Part shown: piece by piece, positions 32,457 through 46,030 of the stretch
Position numbering within the stretch: position 1 is the first letter of the stretch
Layout of the letters: every line of letters begins with the position of its first letter
Assembly: GCA_023055425.1 (NCBI GenBank)
Contig: JALGPY010000001.1
Coordinates: 33,469,001 to 33,533,000 of the forward strand
Origin: Linanthus parryae
Lineage: Eukaryota > Streptophyta > Magnoliopsida > Ericales > Polemoniaceae
Reading direction: 5' to 3'
DNA length: 64,000 nt
Notes under the pieces: model-generated
What the model was told of the DNA's origin: nothing
What the model saw: the letters and a program-made list of their open reading frames with translations, nothing else
The model's database searches: none
Position numbers and translations under genes: made by a program

Positions 32457-35400
32457 CCCTCAAACTGAAGCTGTCGTGATAAGCGGAAGTTTGGAGATCA
32501 AGTCTCGAAAACGTCCAGGCGGGTGAGGCTTCGTATGAATGTCTGCGGTTTGATCTGCCGAAGTCACATTTTTCAGATGAACTGTGCCAGCACGAAGATG
32601 ATGACGAGTAAAGTGGCAGTCTATCTCAATGTGTTTCGTCCTCGCATGAAAGACATCAATGTGTGCAATCTGGATAGCACTGCTGCTATCACAACATAAA
32701 GTAGTAGCAGAAGACTGTGGCATTCCCATATCAGCTAGTAACCATCGAAGCCAAATGAGCTCTTGCGTGGCGTCAGCCATTGCACGATATTCGGCTTCTG
32801 TGCTTGACCGAGCGACTACAGTTTGCTTCTTGCTGCACCAAGAGATAAGTGAGTTACCCAAGAAGAAACTATAACCAGTGGTAGATCGTCTATCAGTTGG
32901 ATCACCAGCCCAATCTGCATCAGAGAACCCATGTAGGATGGGTGTAGACTCAGTATGAAAATGAAGCCCACGAAACATAGTACCCTTCACATACCGAAGA
33001 ATCCGAAGAACAGCAGCATAATGAGTCGAGCGCGGAGCAGTTAGAAACTGACTGACCTGGTGAACAGCATAGGCTATATCGGGACGAGTGACTGTAAGGT
33101 AGACTAGGCTACCTACGAGCTGTCGATATCAAGTAGGATCAGATAGTGGTTTGCCCTCCAGGGGAGTCAACCTGAGGTTGGGCTCCAACGGGGTGGAGGC
33201 AACCTTGGAATCATTCAGTCCTGCACCAGCAATAACACCAGAGGCATACTTGGCCTGAGAGAGAGAATATCCACTGCCATCAGAAGTAACCTCAAGTCCC
33301 AAGAAGTAACTGAGAGGCCCCAAATCTTTCATCTCAAAATGACGATTTAGGGACGCTTTTAGTTCAGTAATACCAACACAATCATCTCCTGTTATTATCA
33401 TGTCATCAACATAGATCAACAAGAGAGTAATTCCACGATTCGTATGACGGATAAACAGAGCAGAGTCATATGAACTAGAAGAGAAGCCAAGCTGGTGTAC
33501 TGTAGAACGAAACTTATCAAACCAAGCCCGTGGGGCTAGCTTAAGTCCATAGAGAGCACGACGAAGGCGACATACCTGTGATCTCGGAACCTCAAGACCA
33601 AGTGGTGGCTGCATGTACACCTACTCCGTGAGATCACCGTTAAGAAATGCATTCTTGACATCCATCTGAAACAAAGTCCAACGCTTCTGAGCAGCAACGG
33701 CTATCAGAGTGCGTACTGTGGTGAGTCGGGCCACTGGAGCAAAAGTCTCTTCATAATCAATACCATATTCCTGTGTGAAGCCTCTAGCCACCAATCGTGC
33801 TTTATATCTCTCAATAGTACCATCAGAACGAGTCTTAATCTTATATATCCACCTGCACCCAACTGTCCTTTTACCTGAAGGTAATGAAACAAGATCCCAA
33901 GTTTTGGTTTTTGCTAAAGCATCCAACTCATCCTCCATTGCCTTCACCCAGCGTGGATCAGACTTTGCTTCTCTATATGACTGAGGCTCATGCTGTTTAA
34001 TAATAGTACTCATAACAAAATCACGAAACCGTGTTGATATTGTCTTCTCTCTGGTGGATCTGCGCAGTTCTGCATCCTCATTTGGATGGGCAACAGGACT
34101 ATCCATGGGAGGATCAGGGTTATCCATTTGTAACTCGTCTAGGGTTTCATTATCATCAGCATAATCATCAACATTCTCAATCAATGTGGTCGTGGATCCG
34201 TTGGAAGGAGAAGCTGTCTCGGGAGTTGGGCCCGGTGATGTAGGATTGTTATGTAGGAGCTCAGATAGACTTGGTGTTGGTTCCACAGGGAAAAAATCAT
34301 ATGAAGGATCAGTGAACGCAGGATTATCAACCAGTGTGGAAGAGTGGAACGAAGAGACACTTGAGAACATTTTATGCTCCCAGAAGACAACATGTCGAGA
34401 GATACGAAGACGCTTGGAGACTGGGTCCCACAGACGATACCCTTTGTGTTCAATACCATAACCAAGGAAACAACAGACGCGAGATCGAGGTTCCAACTTG
34501 TTGTGTTCATGGGGCTGTAGAAGAACAAAACCAACACAACCAAAAACACGAAGAGATGAGTAGTCGGGAGGAACACCATAAAGTTTCTCATATGGGGTCA
34601 TATTCTGTATTGTAGGACTTGGAACACGATTGATTGTATATACAGCAGTAAGTGCTGCTTCCCCCCAAAAACGTTCAGGACAAGAGGATGATATGAGTAG
34701 GGCACGGACCGAGTCAAGAATGTGGCGATGTTTGTGCTCGGCACGACCATTTTGTTGGGAAGTGCCAGGGCACGAACGTTGAGGCAGGGTGCCTTGAGAA
34801 CGAATAGCGGTAAGGAATTCTGTTTGTGTGTATTCTCCAGCATTGTCAGCCCTAAAGACTTTAATGGGACGAGAGAATTGAGTTTTTACCATGGCGGCAA
34901 ACTCAAGATAGAGTTGAGGTAGCTCTGAACGATTTTTCATAAGATAAATCCAGGTGTAACGAGTAAAATCATCAATAAAGAGGACAAAATATCTAGAACC
35001 CCCCATAGTGGCATGAGGGGAAGGACCCCAGACATCAGAATGAACTAAGTCAAAAGGAGCCGAAGAAACAGAATTACTTTTATTAAATGATAATGCGGGT
35101 TGTTTTGCAAGCTGACAAGGAAGACATTCGAAATGATCAACTTCAATTGTTCCTAGATTGCCACTAGAGACAAGTTTCTTTATTACACCAGAAGAGGCAT
35201 GACCTAACCTAGAGTGCCATAAACTAAAAGAAGGAGCTGTGGAAGCTAGAGAGTGACGAGACTCGACAAGACGCAGCGGAAGATGAAGATTGGTGAGCTC
35301 AAACAATCGTCAAACCCTACGACCGATCCCAAGAAGCTTCCCCGTCTGTGGATCCTGCACACGACAACCATTAGTAGAGAAAATAACATCAAGTCCAAGT

Positions 35401-36662
35401 TCACATAACTGCCCCACCGAGATAAGATTCAAAGCAAGCTTAGGAATCAAGTATGTATCACGAAGCGACAAACTGGCAGTAGAGACAGATCCATTATGTG
35501 TAACATGCATGTTCGAACCATCAGCAGTGTGGATTACATGAGCAGGAACAGATGCAAATTTTGATGTAAAAACAGATGCATCAGGCGTCATATGATTACA
35601 GCATCCAGAATCAAAGTACCATGACGGGTTACCTGAGTTTAATGAGAGAGCTGGTTTAGAGTCTGCTAATGAAAGAATTTGCTTCAGAGAATTGGCCACC
35701 TCAACAAGATCAGGCTGTGTGGAAGAATTAGCGACTGCTGCAGTTGACGTTTTCCTGATGCTTTGTGTTTACCTCCTTTGTTGTTCTGTCTGAAGCCACC
35801 TCCTTGTCCTTTAACCTTAGTACAATCTCTGGCCCAATGTCCATACTCCTGACAATTTCGGCATTGCAACGCTGGACAAACAGATATGTGATGACCAGTA
35901 TCATGACAATAACTACATTCTCTGTGATTACCCTGTGAGCGAGACATAGGAGCAGACTGTGACCGAGAAGTAGCAAGCACCATGTCACTCTGCCTCTGAG
36001 GACGTACCAGACCAAGACGAACTTCATCAGACAAAAGTTCAGCAACAGCAGAATCAAGTGTAGGAAGTGGAGTCATGTGGAGGAGGGACGAGCGAACAGG
36101 CTCATAAGCATCATCGAGAGCCATAAGAAACTGAATGAGACGCAAACGATCTCGGTATGTCAAGTACAAGGCCACATCTTCAGAACACTTCCATTTGGGC
36201 TCAGACTGAGCTAACTGGTCCCACGCAGCATGCATTTGAGCCAAGAAGGCATGGATGGATTGGCCCGGCTCTTGTCTCATTTTGTTAATTTCCTGCATCT
36301 GCTGATATTGATGGGAGAGATCGGAAGTAGTGTACCTTGAGCTAAGAAAGTCCCACAACTCTTGGGCGGTCTCAAAGCGACCAAACTGGTTCCGTATGGA
36401 TGAAACCGATGTATTGCCAATCCAGGTGATAATCTGAGCATTAACAGCATCCCACTCTTCTTGAAGATCTTCAAGAGTGACAGTAGACTCAGTTGCAGGA
36501 GCCTTCGGTGGAGGAACTACAGTAGGCCTAGGAACTTTCCCCAATACCATACGCCATAATATTTTTGCTCCGCAAGAAGTTCGAGAACTCACGAGACCAA
36601 AGCACATAATTAGGTCCATCCAAGACAGTCAATATAGGCTTAGAAACATCAAACCTATCCAT
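32457..36662 (-). pseudogene. copia 2 Gag-Pol polyprotein, interrupted
   Basis: The gag start is the ATG at 36662 (MDRFDVSKPILTVLDG), in a frame left by a shift near 36550. Gag continues at 36480-35760 with a CCHC knuckle (CRNCQEYGHWARDC), and a second one-base shift lies near 35755. The protease motif WYFDSGC, the GAG-pre-integrase HSRLGH region, and the integrase (FIDDFTRYTW, then SQQNGRAEH) follow. The reverse transcriptase has YVDD near 33405, and RNase H ends near 32460. In-frame stops are at about 35307 (TGA), 33618 (TAG) and 33126 (TGA). The lesions are few and simple (single bases), in keeping with the young LTRs. Confidence 0.9.
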
Positions 36663-37338
36663 TGTGACAAGTCACAAATCCAATCACAAGAACAACGGCC
36701 AAGAACACGGGTAAAATAACCCTCAAATATCAAGAAACAATAACTTGAGGACCGAATCTCACAAAACACACCGCGAAAACAGATTCAGAGTACCGAAAAA
36801 CCTTGGGAACCGGAGTGATCCAGTTCAAATCGGAGCCGAAACGGGCTGAAAACGGCAAGGCAGAGCTTGTTGGCTGGAACGGAACGGTGGCTGGGTCACA
36901 AGCTGAAACAGCCGAAATCGGCTTCGAAAGCCGCGTGGGAGCCGATTGGCGTTGAACGGCTTCGGAAGCCGTGATGGAGCTGACGGTGCAGAAGGCGGCT
37001 CCGTTAGCCGAACGGAAGCCGAAGCAGATCGGCTGAGCCGGCTGAGAGGACGGAAGCCGCAAGCCGCGTGTGAGCCGCGAACCAGAGGATAAGCCGGGCG
37101 CACCCGAGTTGGACGGCGCGTGGAGCGTGGAGGCGGAGTTGCAGCCGCTGAGGAGGCGCGTGCGGGCGCGTGGGTTCTCCGTTTGCTTCGAAACTTCGGG
37201 GCCGCAGTCGGATTTACATTCCGACTCAGTTGGACTGGGAGGTGAGATTGTTCGACGATCGGAAGATGGTCGAACGAGGCTCTGTCCGTGAGTTCTTCGG
37301 TTGAGAAAAAAAACAAACCTAAACCCTAAAATCTTGAT

Positions 37339-37351
37339 GGCTCTGATACCA
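37339..37351 (-). other. copia 2 primer binding site for initiator tRNA-Met
   Basis: TGGTATCAGAGCC on the minus strand directly abuts the 5' LTR end at 37352. This is the usual plant copia primer site. Confidence 0.95.
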
Positions 37352-37508
37352 TGATAAGATTGTTGGTAGAAGAATAATGTGTATTCATCTCATCATAAAA
37401 GATATACAAGGGTCCTATATATATAGGCTATACAACATAAATAACGACCTAGCTCCTCAGAATATTACAAAATAATATAATGACCTATTTAGTTTACTTA
37501 TCATAACA
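37352..37508 (-). repeat. 5' LTR of copia element 2
   Basis: 157 bp, next to the primer site. Its partner is 32296-32452. Confidence 0.93.
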
Positions 37509-37513
37509 ATTTA

Positions 37514-38278
37514 CTTAATTAGGAGTTAGGGGTAGAGAACTAGAGTCGAGCTCGCTTTATTGACCTCCTGCCAAAATAGTACGAAGCAATCAATAGCGAT
37601 TATGTGAGACGCCTAAAATCCCTCTTTTATACGGTTTTGACGCAAGCGAGGTTTCCAATGAGTATGATGAACATAGGTGTTTCATGGTTCGAATTATAAA
37701 ATCGTACTTTTTCATTGCTTGATCATCGACTTTTTCTCTCTTAAGAAAGAGATAAGACAATAGTTGTTTTGAATTCCAATATCGACATTACTCTGCATCT
37801 TGCACATAATTCCAATGTTTTAGGACAGAACAAGTTTAAAATTACCTCTTAATTCTAATTCTTATATACTGCGCTTACTTATCACAAGAAGTGTTGTTCC
37901 GGGAAGAGGAGAGTGTTTAGTCTTGCCTTAATAATCAGCTTAAAATTCTGCACTTTTGTCAAAGCATATAATTGTTAAAATTCACAGTGCAAAGTAAATA
38001 TCTTGCAAAAGACTTTAAGTAGAGAGTTCATATTTTCTTTCCACAATTTCAATTTATTTAGTGAGACAGGAAAACCAATCCAAATTCATTAAATTATAAA
38101 TACATTCCAAGGGGTTTCGCAAACTCCGCATTAACTGGGCGTTGTGGAATGGCCTCAAGCAACCGCTGGCGCTATCGCCTTATCCATCAGAGCCAACTAG
38201 ACTATAAGCATATACACCTTCTTCGACGGAACTAATTGTACCAGAAGAGAAGCACTAGCTAGATGCTACAACCTCATC
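37514..38278. other. Intergenic stretch between copia elements 2 and 3
   Basis: AT rich, without a coding frame. Near 38108-38195 a stretch reading CTCCGCATTAACTGGGCGTTGT... could be a decayed tRNA-like fragment, but no cloverleaf could be confirmed by eye. Confidence 0.3.
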
Positions 38279-38283
38279 CAATT

Positions 38284-38416
38284 TGTTATGATATATGTCT
38301 CACATCGCTTAAGCATATATGTTACTCATTGTATAGTTTATATAAATAGGACCCTTTGTACATTGTTTACTAAAAGTTGAATGCACAATTATTTGCTTCC
38401 GCTTCACAATATAACA
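38284..38416 (+). repeat. 5' LTR of copia element 3
   Basis: It runs TGTTATGATAT to TATAACA and is followed at once by the primer site at 38417. The TATA-like TATAAATA near 38340 would fit its promoter. Confidence 0.9.
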
Positions 38417-38429
38417 TGGTATCAGAGCC
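38417..38429 (+). other. copia 3 primer binding site for initiator tRNA-Met
   Basis: TGGTATCAGAGCC directly follows the 5' LTR. Confidence 0.95.
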
Positions 38430-39047
38430 TAATCGGTTCTAGGGTTCCTTTTTCACTCTCTTTTTTCCATTTGAGTTCCAAACTCACGGATTGATCATTG
38501 TTCGACCATCCTACGATCGTCGAAAAATAACACCACCCTCATCAATCGGATCGAAATCAAATTCCGACCCAGACCGCAAAATCTCGTGGCGATCGGACTC
38601 CGCACGCGCTCCCACGCGCCGTCCGAAGTCGCTAGGCTTCCGTCTTCACGCGCCACGCGCCAACAGCTTCTGTCACCTCTTCGGCTCGCGTTCGGCTACT
38701 CGGCTCATGCTCGACTCCAGCCTCCTTTCGTCGGCTTCCGTTCGGCTTCTGGAGCCGTATCGACGCCGTCGGCTCACTAACGGCTTGCGAAGCCGTTTCT
38801 CTTCTTGGATCCGGCTTGCTCCGTTCCGATTCACTCTGTTCCGTTCCATTTCGGTCAGCAAGAATTGATCGGGTTATTTCGGCTGTCTTCTATCCGTTTT
38901 TTGTACTGGAACACCCATTTCCCAAAGTTTTTTGTCCCTGTGAATCCGATTCTAGGGTTTGTTTAGACAGATTCTATCATTTTGGTACGTTTTCTTAGTT
39001 TGGGTTATTTTGGTTCCTGAGACCCCGTTTCGGCTCCAATTTTTATC

Positions 39048-40142
39048 ATGTCTCGCATTGCTTGTGATATTGTTCACTGCTCGTATTGTCATGCCCCTGG
39101 ACACATGCTCCTTTATTGCCCTGTTCGTTTTTGTCGAGATTGTGGACAGAAACAACCAGGCCATTACTTATCTCACTGTCCTGAGCACCCTGATCTTCGG
39201 TCAGAACCTGCTTCTACAGACTCTTCGACGAGTGATTCAGAACCTCGTTTTGTATTATCAGGTGATCAAATTGTTGGGTTTCTTTAGCGTGTAGCTGATA
39301 TAGTTCGTGACCGGACTACATCGTCTTCGCTCTCCGCTATATCAGGTAACGGTGCTTGGTATTTTGACTCAGGGTGTTGTAATTATATGACTTTTGATTC
39401 TACACTCTTTAAAGAGCTTCATGAGACATCTTCTGCTCCGACTATTTATACTGCTCACGGTACAACCTTAAGTGTTACTCACACTGGTCAGATTTCACAG
39501 GATAATCTATCTATTCCAGATACATTCTTGGTTCCTAATCTCCATCTCAATTTTCTATATGTTGGACAGATATGTGAATTGGGCTTGGAAGTGATATTTT
39601 CCTCCAGTGGTTGTCGTGTGCAGGATCCCCACACAGGAAAGACAATTGGTGATGGTCGTAAAGTTGGACGATTATTCCAACTCACAAGCCTTACTCTCCC
39701 GTCAAATTCTTTGGTTGCTGCTTCCACATCTTCGGTATCATCTTCTCTTAACTTGTGGCATTCACGATTGGGTCATGCATCTATTAGACGCGTTTGTTCT
39801 CTTGTCTCTAGTGGTAAATTAGGCACAGTCGAGGATGAGAAAATTGACTGTGTGCCCTGTCAGTTAGCTAAGCAACACGCTTTGTCATTTCCACATAGTG
39901 TGACATCTTCCGCAGTATCTTTTGACCTAGTTCATTCGGATGTTTGGGGACCTTTCCCCCATGCCACAATGGGGATCAAGATATTTTGTTATATTTGTTG
40001 ATGACTTTACTCGATATACTTGGATATTTCTAATGAAGAATCGCTTAGAGTTGGCTCAAATTTATTTTGACTTTGCAGCTATGGTCCAGACACATTTCTC
40101 GTGCCCGATCAAAGTTTTTTGGACTGATAATGCGATGGAGTA
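39048..40142 (+). pseudogene. copia 3 gag end, protease and first part of integrase
   Basis: The frame from ATG 39048 starts within a Cys/His-rich knuckle region (CSYCHAPGHMLLYCPVRFC). The large gag capsid domain expected before it is absent from 38430-39047, so most of gag was lost. After an in-frame TAG at 39285-39287 the same frame goes on with the protease motif WYFDSGCCNYM (Asp near 39366) and the HSRLGH region. A shift near 39970 leads into the integrase (FVDDFTRYTW). The frame ends at the TAAAT duplication of the inserted LTR (40143-40147). The other half of the protein is at 48219-50602. Confidence 0.85.
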
Positions 40143-42326
40143 TAAATTGTAATACCCCGTATTTTACGAAAGGGCATGGTAATTTGAGACGCGAAAAAAA
40201 AATAAGTTTTAGGTTTCGAATATTAAATTGGGTAATTTTCGCGTATTCTAGTAGACAAGAAACTAGGGTGAAAATTTTAATTTTTTCGCGATTATTTCCT
40301 ACGTTTATATTTTCTAGACATTTTTGCGACGACGACCACCGGGTCAACTATAAGATTTGCCACACCCAATCAAACCTCCCTTTCCTATTATTTAAATAAT
40401 GAAAACCCATTTGTTTTTCTCTTCCATTTCTTTTCTTCCTTGTGCTTCACGACCACGGCAACTATCACCGCCACCAACACTCACCGCCCTCCATTCACCG
40501 CCCTCACCCACTCTATAAAATCCCTCACACCCCTGCCTTTTCCCTCCACAGAACCACCACAGCTGCCATCTCTCTCCTATTTCTCTTCTCCGGCAAACAA
40601 CCACCACCACAACCAACTTCATCACCGTCACCTCCAACTTCTTCCTCCACCTCATTGTTTCTGTCTTGTCTCACCCTCCATCTCCCTCTCTGCCTCTCTG
40701 AAAATCAGAAACAAAAGCAGCAGCTGGTATCACCAGCCACCGCCACCACTATCCCGTCGGCAAACCAACCACCGTGCACCACCTTCGTATTTCTCTTGCT
40801 CCGTCCATCACTCCCTTCTCTGCGTCTCCCTCTATCCGATTCGACCATAAAGCAGCAGAAGAAGCTGAAGAAGGGGCAGAAGCGATAGAGGCCGAAGTAG
40901 CCGCCACCACCGCCGGTCCACCATAGTTTCCGACGGGAAGCTTCGTTCGGCCAAACAAACGACACCCATCCCTCTCTCTTCATCTCTGTGGTCTCCAGAA
41001 GTGCCGACCCAGCTCCACGAGGCCTTAGCCGCGCCCATAAGTCACCAGAGCGCCGCCGTCGAGCTTCACCACCGGCGGCAATTACGACGACCGACCCGCC
41101 TTGTTTCTTGATCTTTTTTCGCGATTTTTGCGTCGGGTAACTCCTAAACCTCTCTATAATTCATTTCCAGTAATCAAAATTGCATTTTATGGCTTTAATC
41201 CATGTCTTGTATAACTTGGGTGAGATGGGTTCTTGTGTCTACGTACGGGTATTTGAAGGGGGGATGCTGATTGATATTTCTGTTACTTTGGAGGGTATAC
41301 CCTGTCACTTAAATAAACTGTTATGTTAGTGGGGGTAGCATGTTGTAGTTTTGCCAAATCTTAAGGGTGCTGCTATTGTTTAGGCTATTATTATCATTTG
41401 GTTATTTGATTAGGTAAACAAAAGTGAAATAAATGCTTTGGGAATAAAAATGTGTTTTAAAGCTGGAAAATAGTAAAAAAAAAAATCAGAAAATAAGAAA
41501 TGAAATAAGTTATGAAATAATGTTGTTTTGATGAATTGCCACCTTAGTTTTACTTAAATAAATAGTAAATCTTGTTATCGATAAATATTATTGTTTCCAA
41601 AAATAGTCTTTAAATATTAATTGTTTGCTTCGATTTACAATATTTTGGCCTTAATTATTTAATGTTAAATTTTTTTTGATGAAATATTTCATTATAATAA
41701 TAAGACTAAAAGTGGAATCGGGAATTCATTGGGGTTATTGAAACAAACTTAGTTCCGACTTAGAAGAACACTCTTGCATTTGTTATTTCGGAAATAACTC
41801 TGTTGTGACTAGATATTTCTAAAATTGTAGGCTACGGATTCGTGGACATCGGCTTCATCGATCATCCTACTTACTAACTGCCAAGTCGAATTAGGTGAGT
41901 TTACATGCTTAGCCTTGTGTATCTAGCTCTTTTCGCGTCCGAATGTGATTTTTATTTCCTGTCTCAAAAACATACTTGTTACTATTTGATTATACTTGTC
42001 AAACATTTGAACTGTTGGCTACTGTTCTTGAAAACTTTCACGCGATAATTAATAATTTGTTAATAATTTAAAACGGAAAGATTCGCATGTACCGGAACCA
42101 GTTGTGTTACTTATATCAGGTTTCGATCCCTTGGGTTTTCACCCCTAAAATGCGGGACTCCGTGTGCCCATAAGGTTTAGATCCCTTGGGTTTCATCACT
42201 AAAATGCGGGACTTCGCGTGTCCCGGCTCTATGACTTCTAGGCTAGGGTCCAGCATCTAAATAACACTCCTTTGATTGACTCTCTTACGAGGGTGTTGCA
42301 ACACTTAAGGTCTAGTATGTCTGATG

Positions 42327-42480
42327 CAAGGATTCAAATAACGGTATCGGTCGGCTTATCGGTAACGGTCGCGGAAACCGGTTTTGGCCTGTAACGGACA
42401 AACCGTAACGGGAATCGGTCACCGAATGCGTGAATGTGAAAAAAATGTCCAAAGATGCAAAAAAAGCATTTGGAAGACAT
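42327..42480. repeat. Left terminal and subterminal repeats of the hAT element
   Basis: The terminal inverted repeat is followed by clustered CGGTAACGG / CCGTAACGG / AATCGGT words up to about 42430. A similar cluster lies at the right end (47480-47630: CCCGTAACGG, GTATCGCCCG, GATACG). Known hAT transposases bind short motifs repeated in these regions. Confidence 0.75.
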
Positions 42481-42712
42481 TTTTTTATATATCAAATATA
42501 ATTGTAGTCATTTACTAGTTGTTTAGACTATGTCTAACTTATTTTTAGACAATTTACACTTCATTAGCTTTTTAAAATTATCAATCGTGTAACGAGAAAT
42601 GACAAAATATATTTGTTCATCACACAATACAAAGAAGAAATCATAAGCATTTGAAGAAACATTATTACATAACAAAACAACAAGAAGCCTCAAGTCCACA
42701 ACTAAACTCATT

Positions 42713-45700
42713 CTAAGTCCAAAAAGAGTGTCGTGCTGGTTCCGTGTAGGTCTGGTCTGCGTCGTTCACATCTCCAAAGTATTGGGAATGTGGAATCCCA
42801 TAGTTATGGATGGATGTATCCATTGGACTATCAGTAGATTCGCTATTGTTTGAAACAACTGCAGTTTGGGGATGATACCCGTGTGGTACTGATGGGCCAA
42901 AAAATCCAGATGCAATGTGATGCGAAAGATCACTTTGTTGTTGATCATACGCATGTGGGTAAGGGTACCCATATGGATGTGGCGGCGGTACCGAATAAGT
43001 GTAGGATGGTGGGTATATCACGACAGCAGGGTAGGGATATGGGTGTGGAGGATGTTGGTGTGGAGGATGTCTTCCCATTTGAAGCCCACTGAATGTCCGA
43101 TTCAGTCGTTGTTCATCATCGCTGTCCATTCCATCAGTAGGACCAACACTAACTCGAAATCCTCCTTGATGTGATGAACTTGGCAATCCTCGTCGATGTG
43201 CTGACCTTGGCAACCTGTTGGTCCCCGATTGTGCATTGTGTACGAGCTGTTCATCGTGATAGGAATGAAGGCCAGTGTGTTCGTAAGACCCTTGTGGAGA
43301 GACACTTCCTTGGACTCCAGCGTTTGTATGCTCATGAGGTTGTGGTTGATTGTTGCTAGAACCACTGCCCGTATCACTACGTATAGTACTGAACGGACTT
43401 AGACCTCCCGAAGCGGACGCTGTGGGTACTTCAGACGGAGGAGTTCCATCTGGAGTTGAAGGGGGTTGAGAAGTTGATGGAGCAGCTTCATCCTCACCGC
43501 CAGATAACCAGTCAGCATTATTCTGTCCATCCAGAAGGGGGTCTTCGCGGTTTGTAAGCCAATCTTCCAACGGATCATCTTCGTCAAATATGTAATCCAA
43601 ATTAATTGGATTAAACTCGTTGTCAATGTCTCGTTGACTTCTTCGTGTGGCATGTCTTATCTTCAGCCTCATATTGTAGTACACGTAAACAAGGTTGTTT
43701 AACTTTTGGTATTTGAGCCTGTTTCTTGTTTTCGTGTGTATGAGACTGAAGGTACTCCAATTGCGCTCACATCCAGAAGAAGAAGTTGTTTGGCTCAACA
43801 CTTTCACTGCAATTGATCTCAGTTCTTTAGCAGATCCTCCGTAACTCATCCACCATTTAGCTGTACAAATAAAAGCAATTTTTATAAGTTATCTAGCAAT
43901 TTATAAAAGTTGTATAGTAATTTATGTAAGTTACCTGCGTTTGTTTGCGAGACTGCTCGCTGGGCTATGGCAGTGCCAAATGAATCACTCTTGTTGCGGA
44001 ATGTTTCAAGCTGTATTTGCAATTCATTAATTGGTAAGTTAATCTATTTAGCATATCTAAGACTAATACTTTAAAATTATATTTACCTGATTAATGGCTC
44101 GTATTTGTTTCTCGATATCGGGCTCCAAGCGTTGAATGACATCTCGCACTCCCTCCCTAATCTCCTCGTCAACTTCTAAGAGTTCTTCCCCGTACTGAAA
44201 TTGGGGATTGAGAAAGTACCATTACGAGGTAAAGAATAATAATTGCATTAGACACTATTTCTTACAACCTTTGTGATAAATTGAAAGTAAATTCACTTAC
44301 CTGCAGCATGAAGTTTGTGATGTAACTGTTTATCCCATCGTTTGTCAATTATCTTGCAATATTCCGTATGATAACGAGCATTGTTTTCGATGGCCTTCCT
44401 TGCTCTATCCATTGCTTCATAAACGAAACCCATAGTAGGCTTTTCATCTCCATCAACCAATCGAAGTACTTTCAGAAGTGGCTCTTCCACTTTCATGATT
44501 TCTGCTACTTTGGTCCAAAAACTCTTGTCACCTACGACTTTCCCCGCTTCCTTTGCGCCCTCAGTTTTTGACCACCTTGTGGCCTTCCATGCCGTAGAGG
44601 TGAACATATCCTGCAAGTTATTTCTATACTTAAACAGGCTTTCCAAACACAGAAAATTAGTGGCAAAACGTGTCGAGGCAGGTCGAAGTAACTCCCTATC
44701 GCCAGTGTAACGCTTCATGAAATTCACAATGCCGCTTGAACTGTATATGAAGCTTGAGATCGATTGAGCATCAGCTAGAAGTTTCTTCACACTAGACTTC
44801 TTTGCAATTTCCTCCAAGATTAGGTCAATGCAATGTGCTGCACAAGGAGTCCAATACAGGTGTTTTCGCTTTTCCATCAACTTAATCCCGCCAGCTTTCA
44901 CTGCACTCTCGTTGTCAGTTACCACCTGCACAACATACTGTTCTCCAACTTCGTCAACAACTTTATCCATCAAATTGAAATAAAAATCACCGGTTTTGCT
45001 GATGACATTCGAAACGTCAACAGACTTCAAGAACACTGTCCCCCTGTTGCTGTATGCCAAAAAGTTAACCAAATTCAAACTTCCATTTTTGCTTTTCCAA
45101 CCATCGCACATTATCGTAACTCCCCTTTCTTTCCACCAAGGCTTTTGCGATTCAATCCATTGTGTGACTGCATGAAGCTCTTGTTGTAAGTACACCTCGC
45201 TTACCTCGTATGGGGTAGGTATGGAAACATTGGGCCCAACTTCATGGGCAACATCCAACATAGGTTTAAACCATTGACTACGGACAACGTCGAAGGGAAG
45301 CTTAGTAAATATAACAAATTGGCTTACAGCAGTGCCTAGCTTCTTCCTCAACCCTTTCATGACCTTTGTTGAGATCTTTTGTTGTTTGGAATCTTTAGAA
45401 CGATGCAACAAAGGGTCCATCGATGCAAGTCTTCCCTCCGCACTATTGTGATCAATAGTCCTTTTGCCCCTACCATCTCGCACAGATTGGGAACGACGCT
45501 CTAAAGTAGGACCTTCACTGGCAGTACTTGTACCTCGTGGCCTTGCCGTACCACTGCCTCCTCCATGTGCATACCTATCACCCGCACGATTCCTGAACTC
45601 ATTATGTCTCGCGCTTTCTCTCCGTGCAATCTCTAGTTCTATGTCTGATTCACCACTTGAGACGTCGACATCGTATTGGTAATCTTCACCAAGCATAGAT

Positions 45701-46011
45701 CTTTGCGAGTCACGAATTTGGTCTTCAACCTCAAGTTGCCTCTTTTGTTTATCCTTTCTTAGCATTTTCGTTTCATTGAGATGCCTCCTCATTTCGGCCT
45801 TAACTTCGTTGGAAACTTCATTGCATTGAGTAACATCGCCTTTTATATGGGCCAAATGTTGCTTCAACCTAGTGATCCCGCCATTAATGATTTTCCCACA
45901 GAGCTTGCATCTATGCCTTCCTTTATTACCATTCACGGGATCAGCAAATTTCCATCCAATGTCATCACTAGGAGGTTTCTGTCCTTTCGTTGCTTCCTTG
46001 CCCCGCGGCAT
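42713..46011 (-). CDS. hAT transposase (BED finger, DUF659, dimerisation domain)
   Basis: The start ATG is at 46011. Exon 1 is 44301-46011, with a GTAAGT donor. Exon 2 is about 44087 to 44218, exon 3 is 43935-44010, and exon 4 is 42713-43860; exons 2 to 4 join in frame with GT-AG borders. The total is about 1020 residues. The protein has a BED zinc finger (Cys35, Cys38, His52), a DUF659-type core with likely catalytic Asp303 (CDGW) and Asp366 (VTDNES), and the hAT dimerisation motif (SSSGCERNWSTFSLIHTKTRNRL). The C-terminal 300 residues are an unusual low-complexity tail rich in Pro, His, Tyr and Ser. No AG was seen directly before the exon 2 codons YFLNPQFQYG; the nearest AG (44193-44194) would break the frame, so this acceptor may be damaged. 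Confidence 0.85.
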
Positions 46012-46030
46012 GTCTTTCCTACGATTGAAT

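Larger units (their letters stand above)
32296..37508 (-). mobile_element. Ty1/copia retrotransposon 2, complete but broken
   Basis: Two 157-bp LTRs (32296-32452 and 37352-37508) differ at only about two positions, so the insertion is recent. On the minus strand a tRNA-Met primer site (37339-37351) touches the 5' LTR and a G-rich polypurine tract (32453-32465) touches the 3' LTR. Flanking bases ATTTC and ATTTA are a probable target duplication with one change. The coding region has several stops and shifts, so the copy probably moved with proteins supplied by a relative. Confidence 0.92.

Noticed and set aside
32457..33620. Separate short genes in copia 2
   Set aside because: These are pieces of one polyprotein split by single in-frame stops at 33618 and 33126.
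40440..40888. Pro/Thr/His-rich frames as genes
   Set aside because: Two overlapping frames are both open because of skewed base content within the LTR-like insert. No domain or gene structure is visible.
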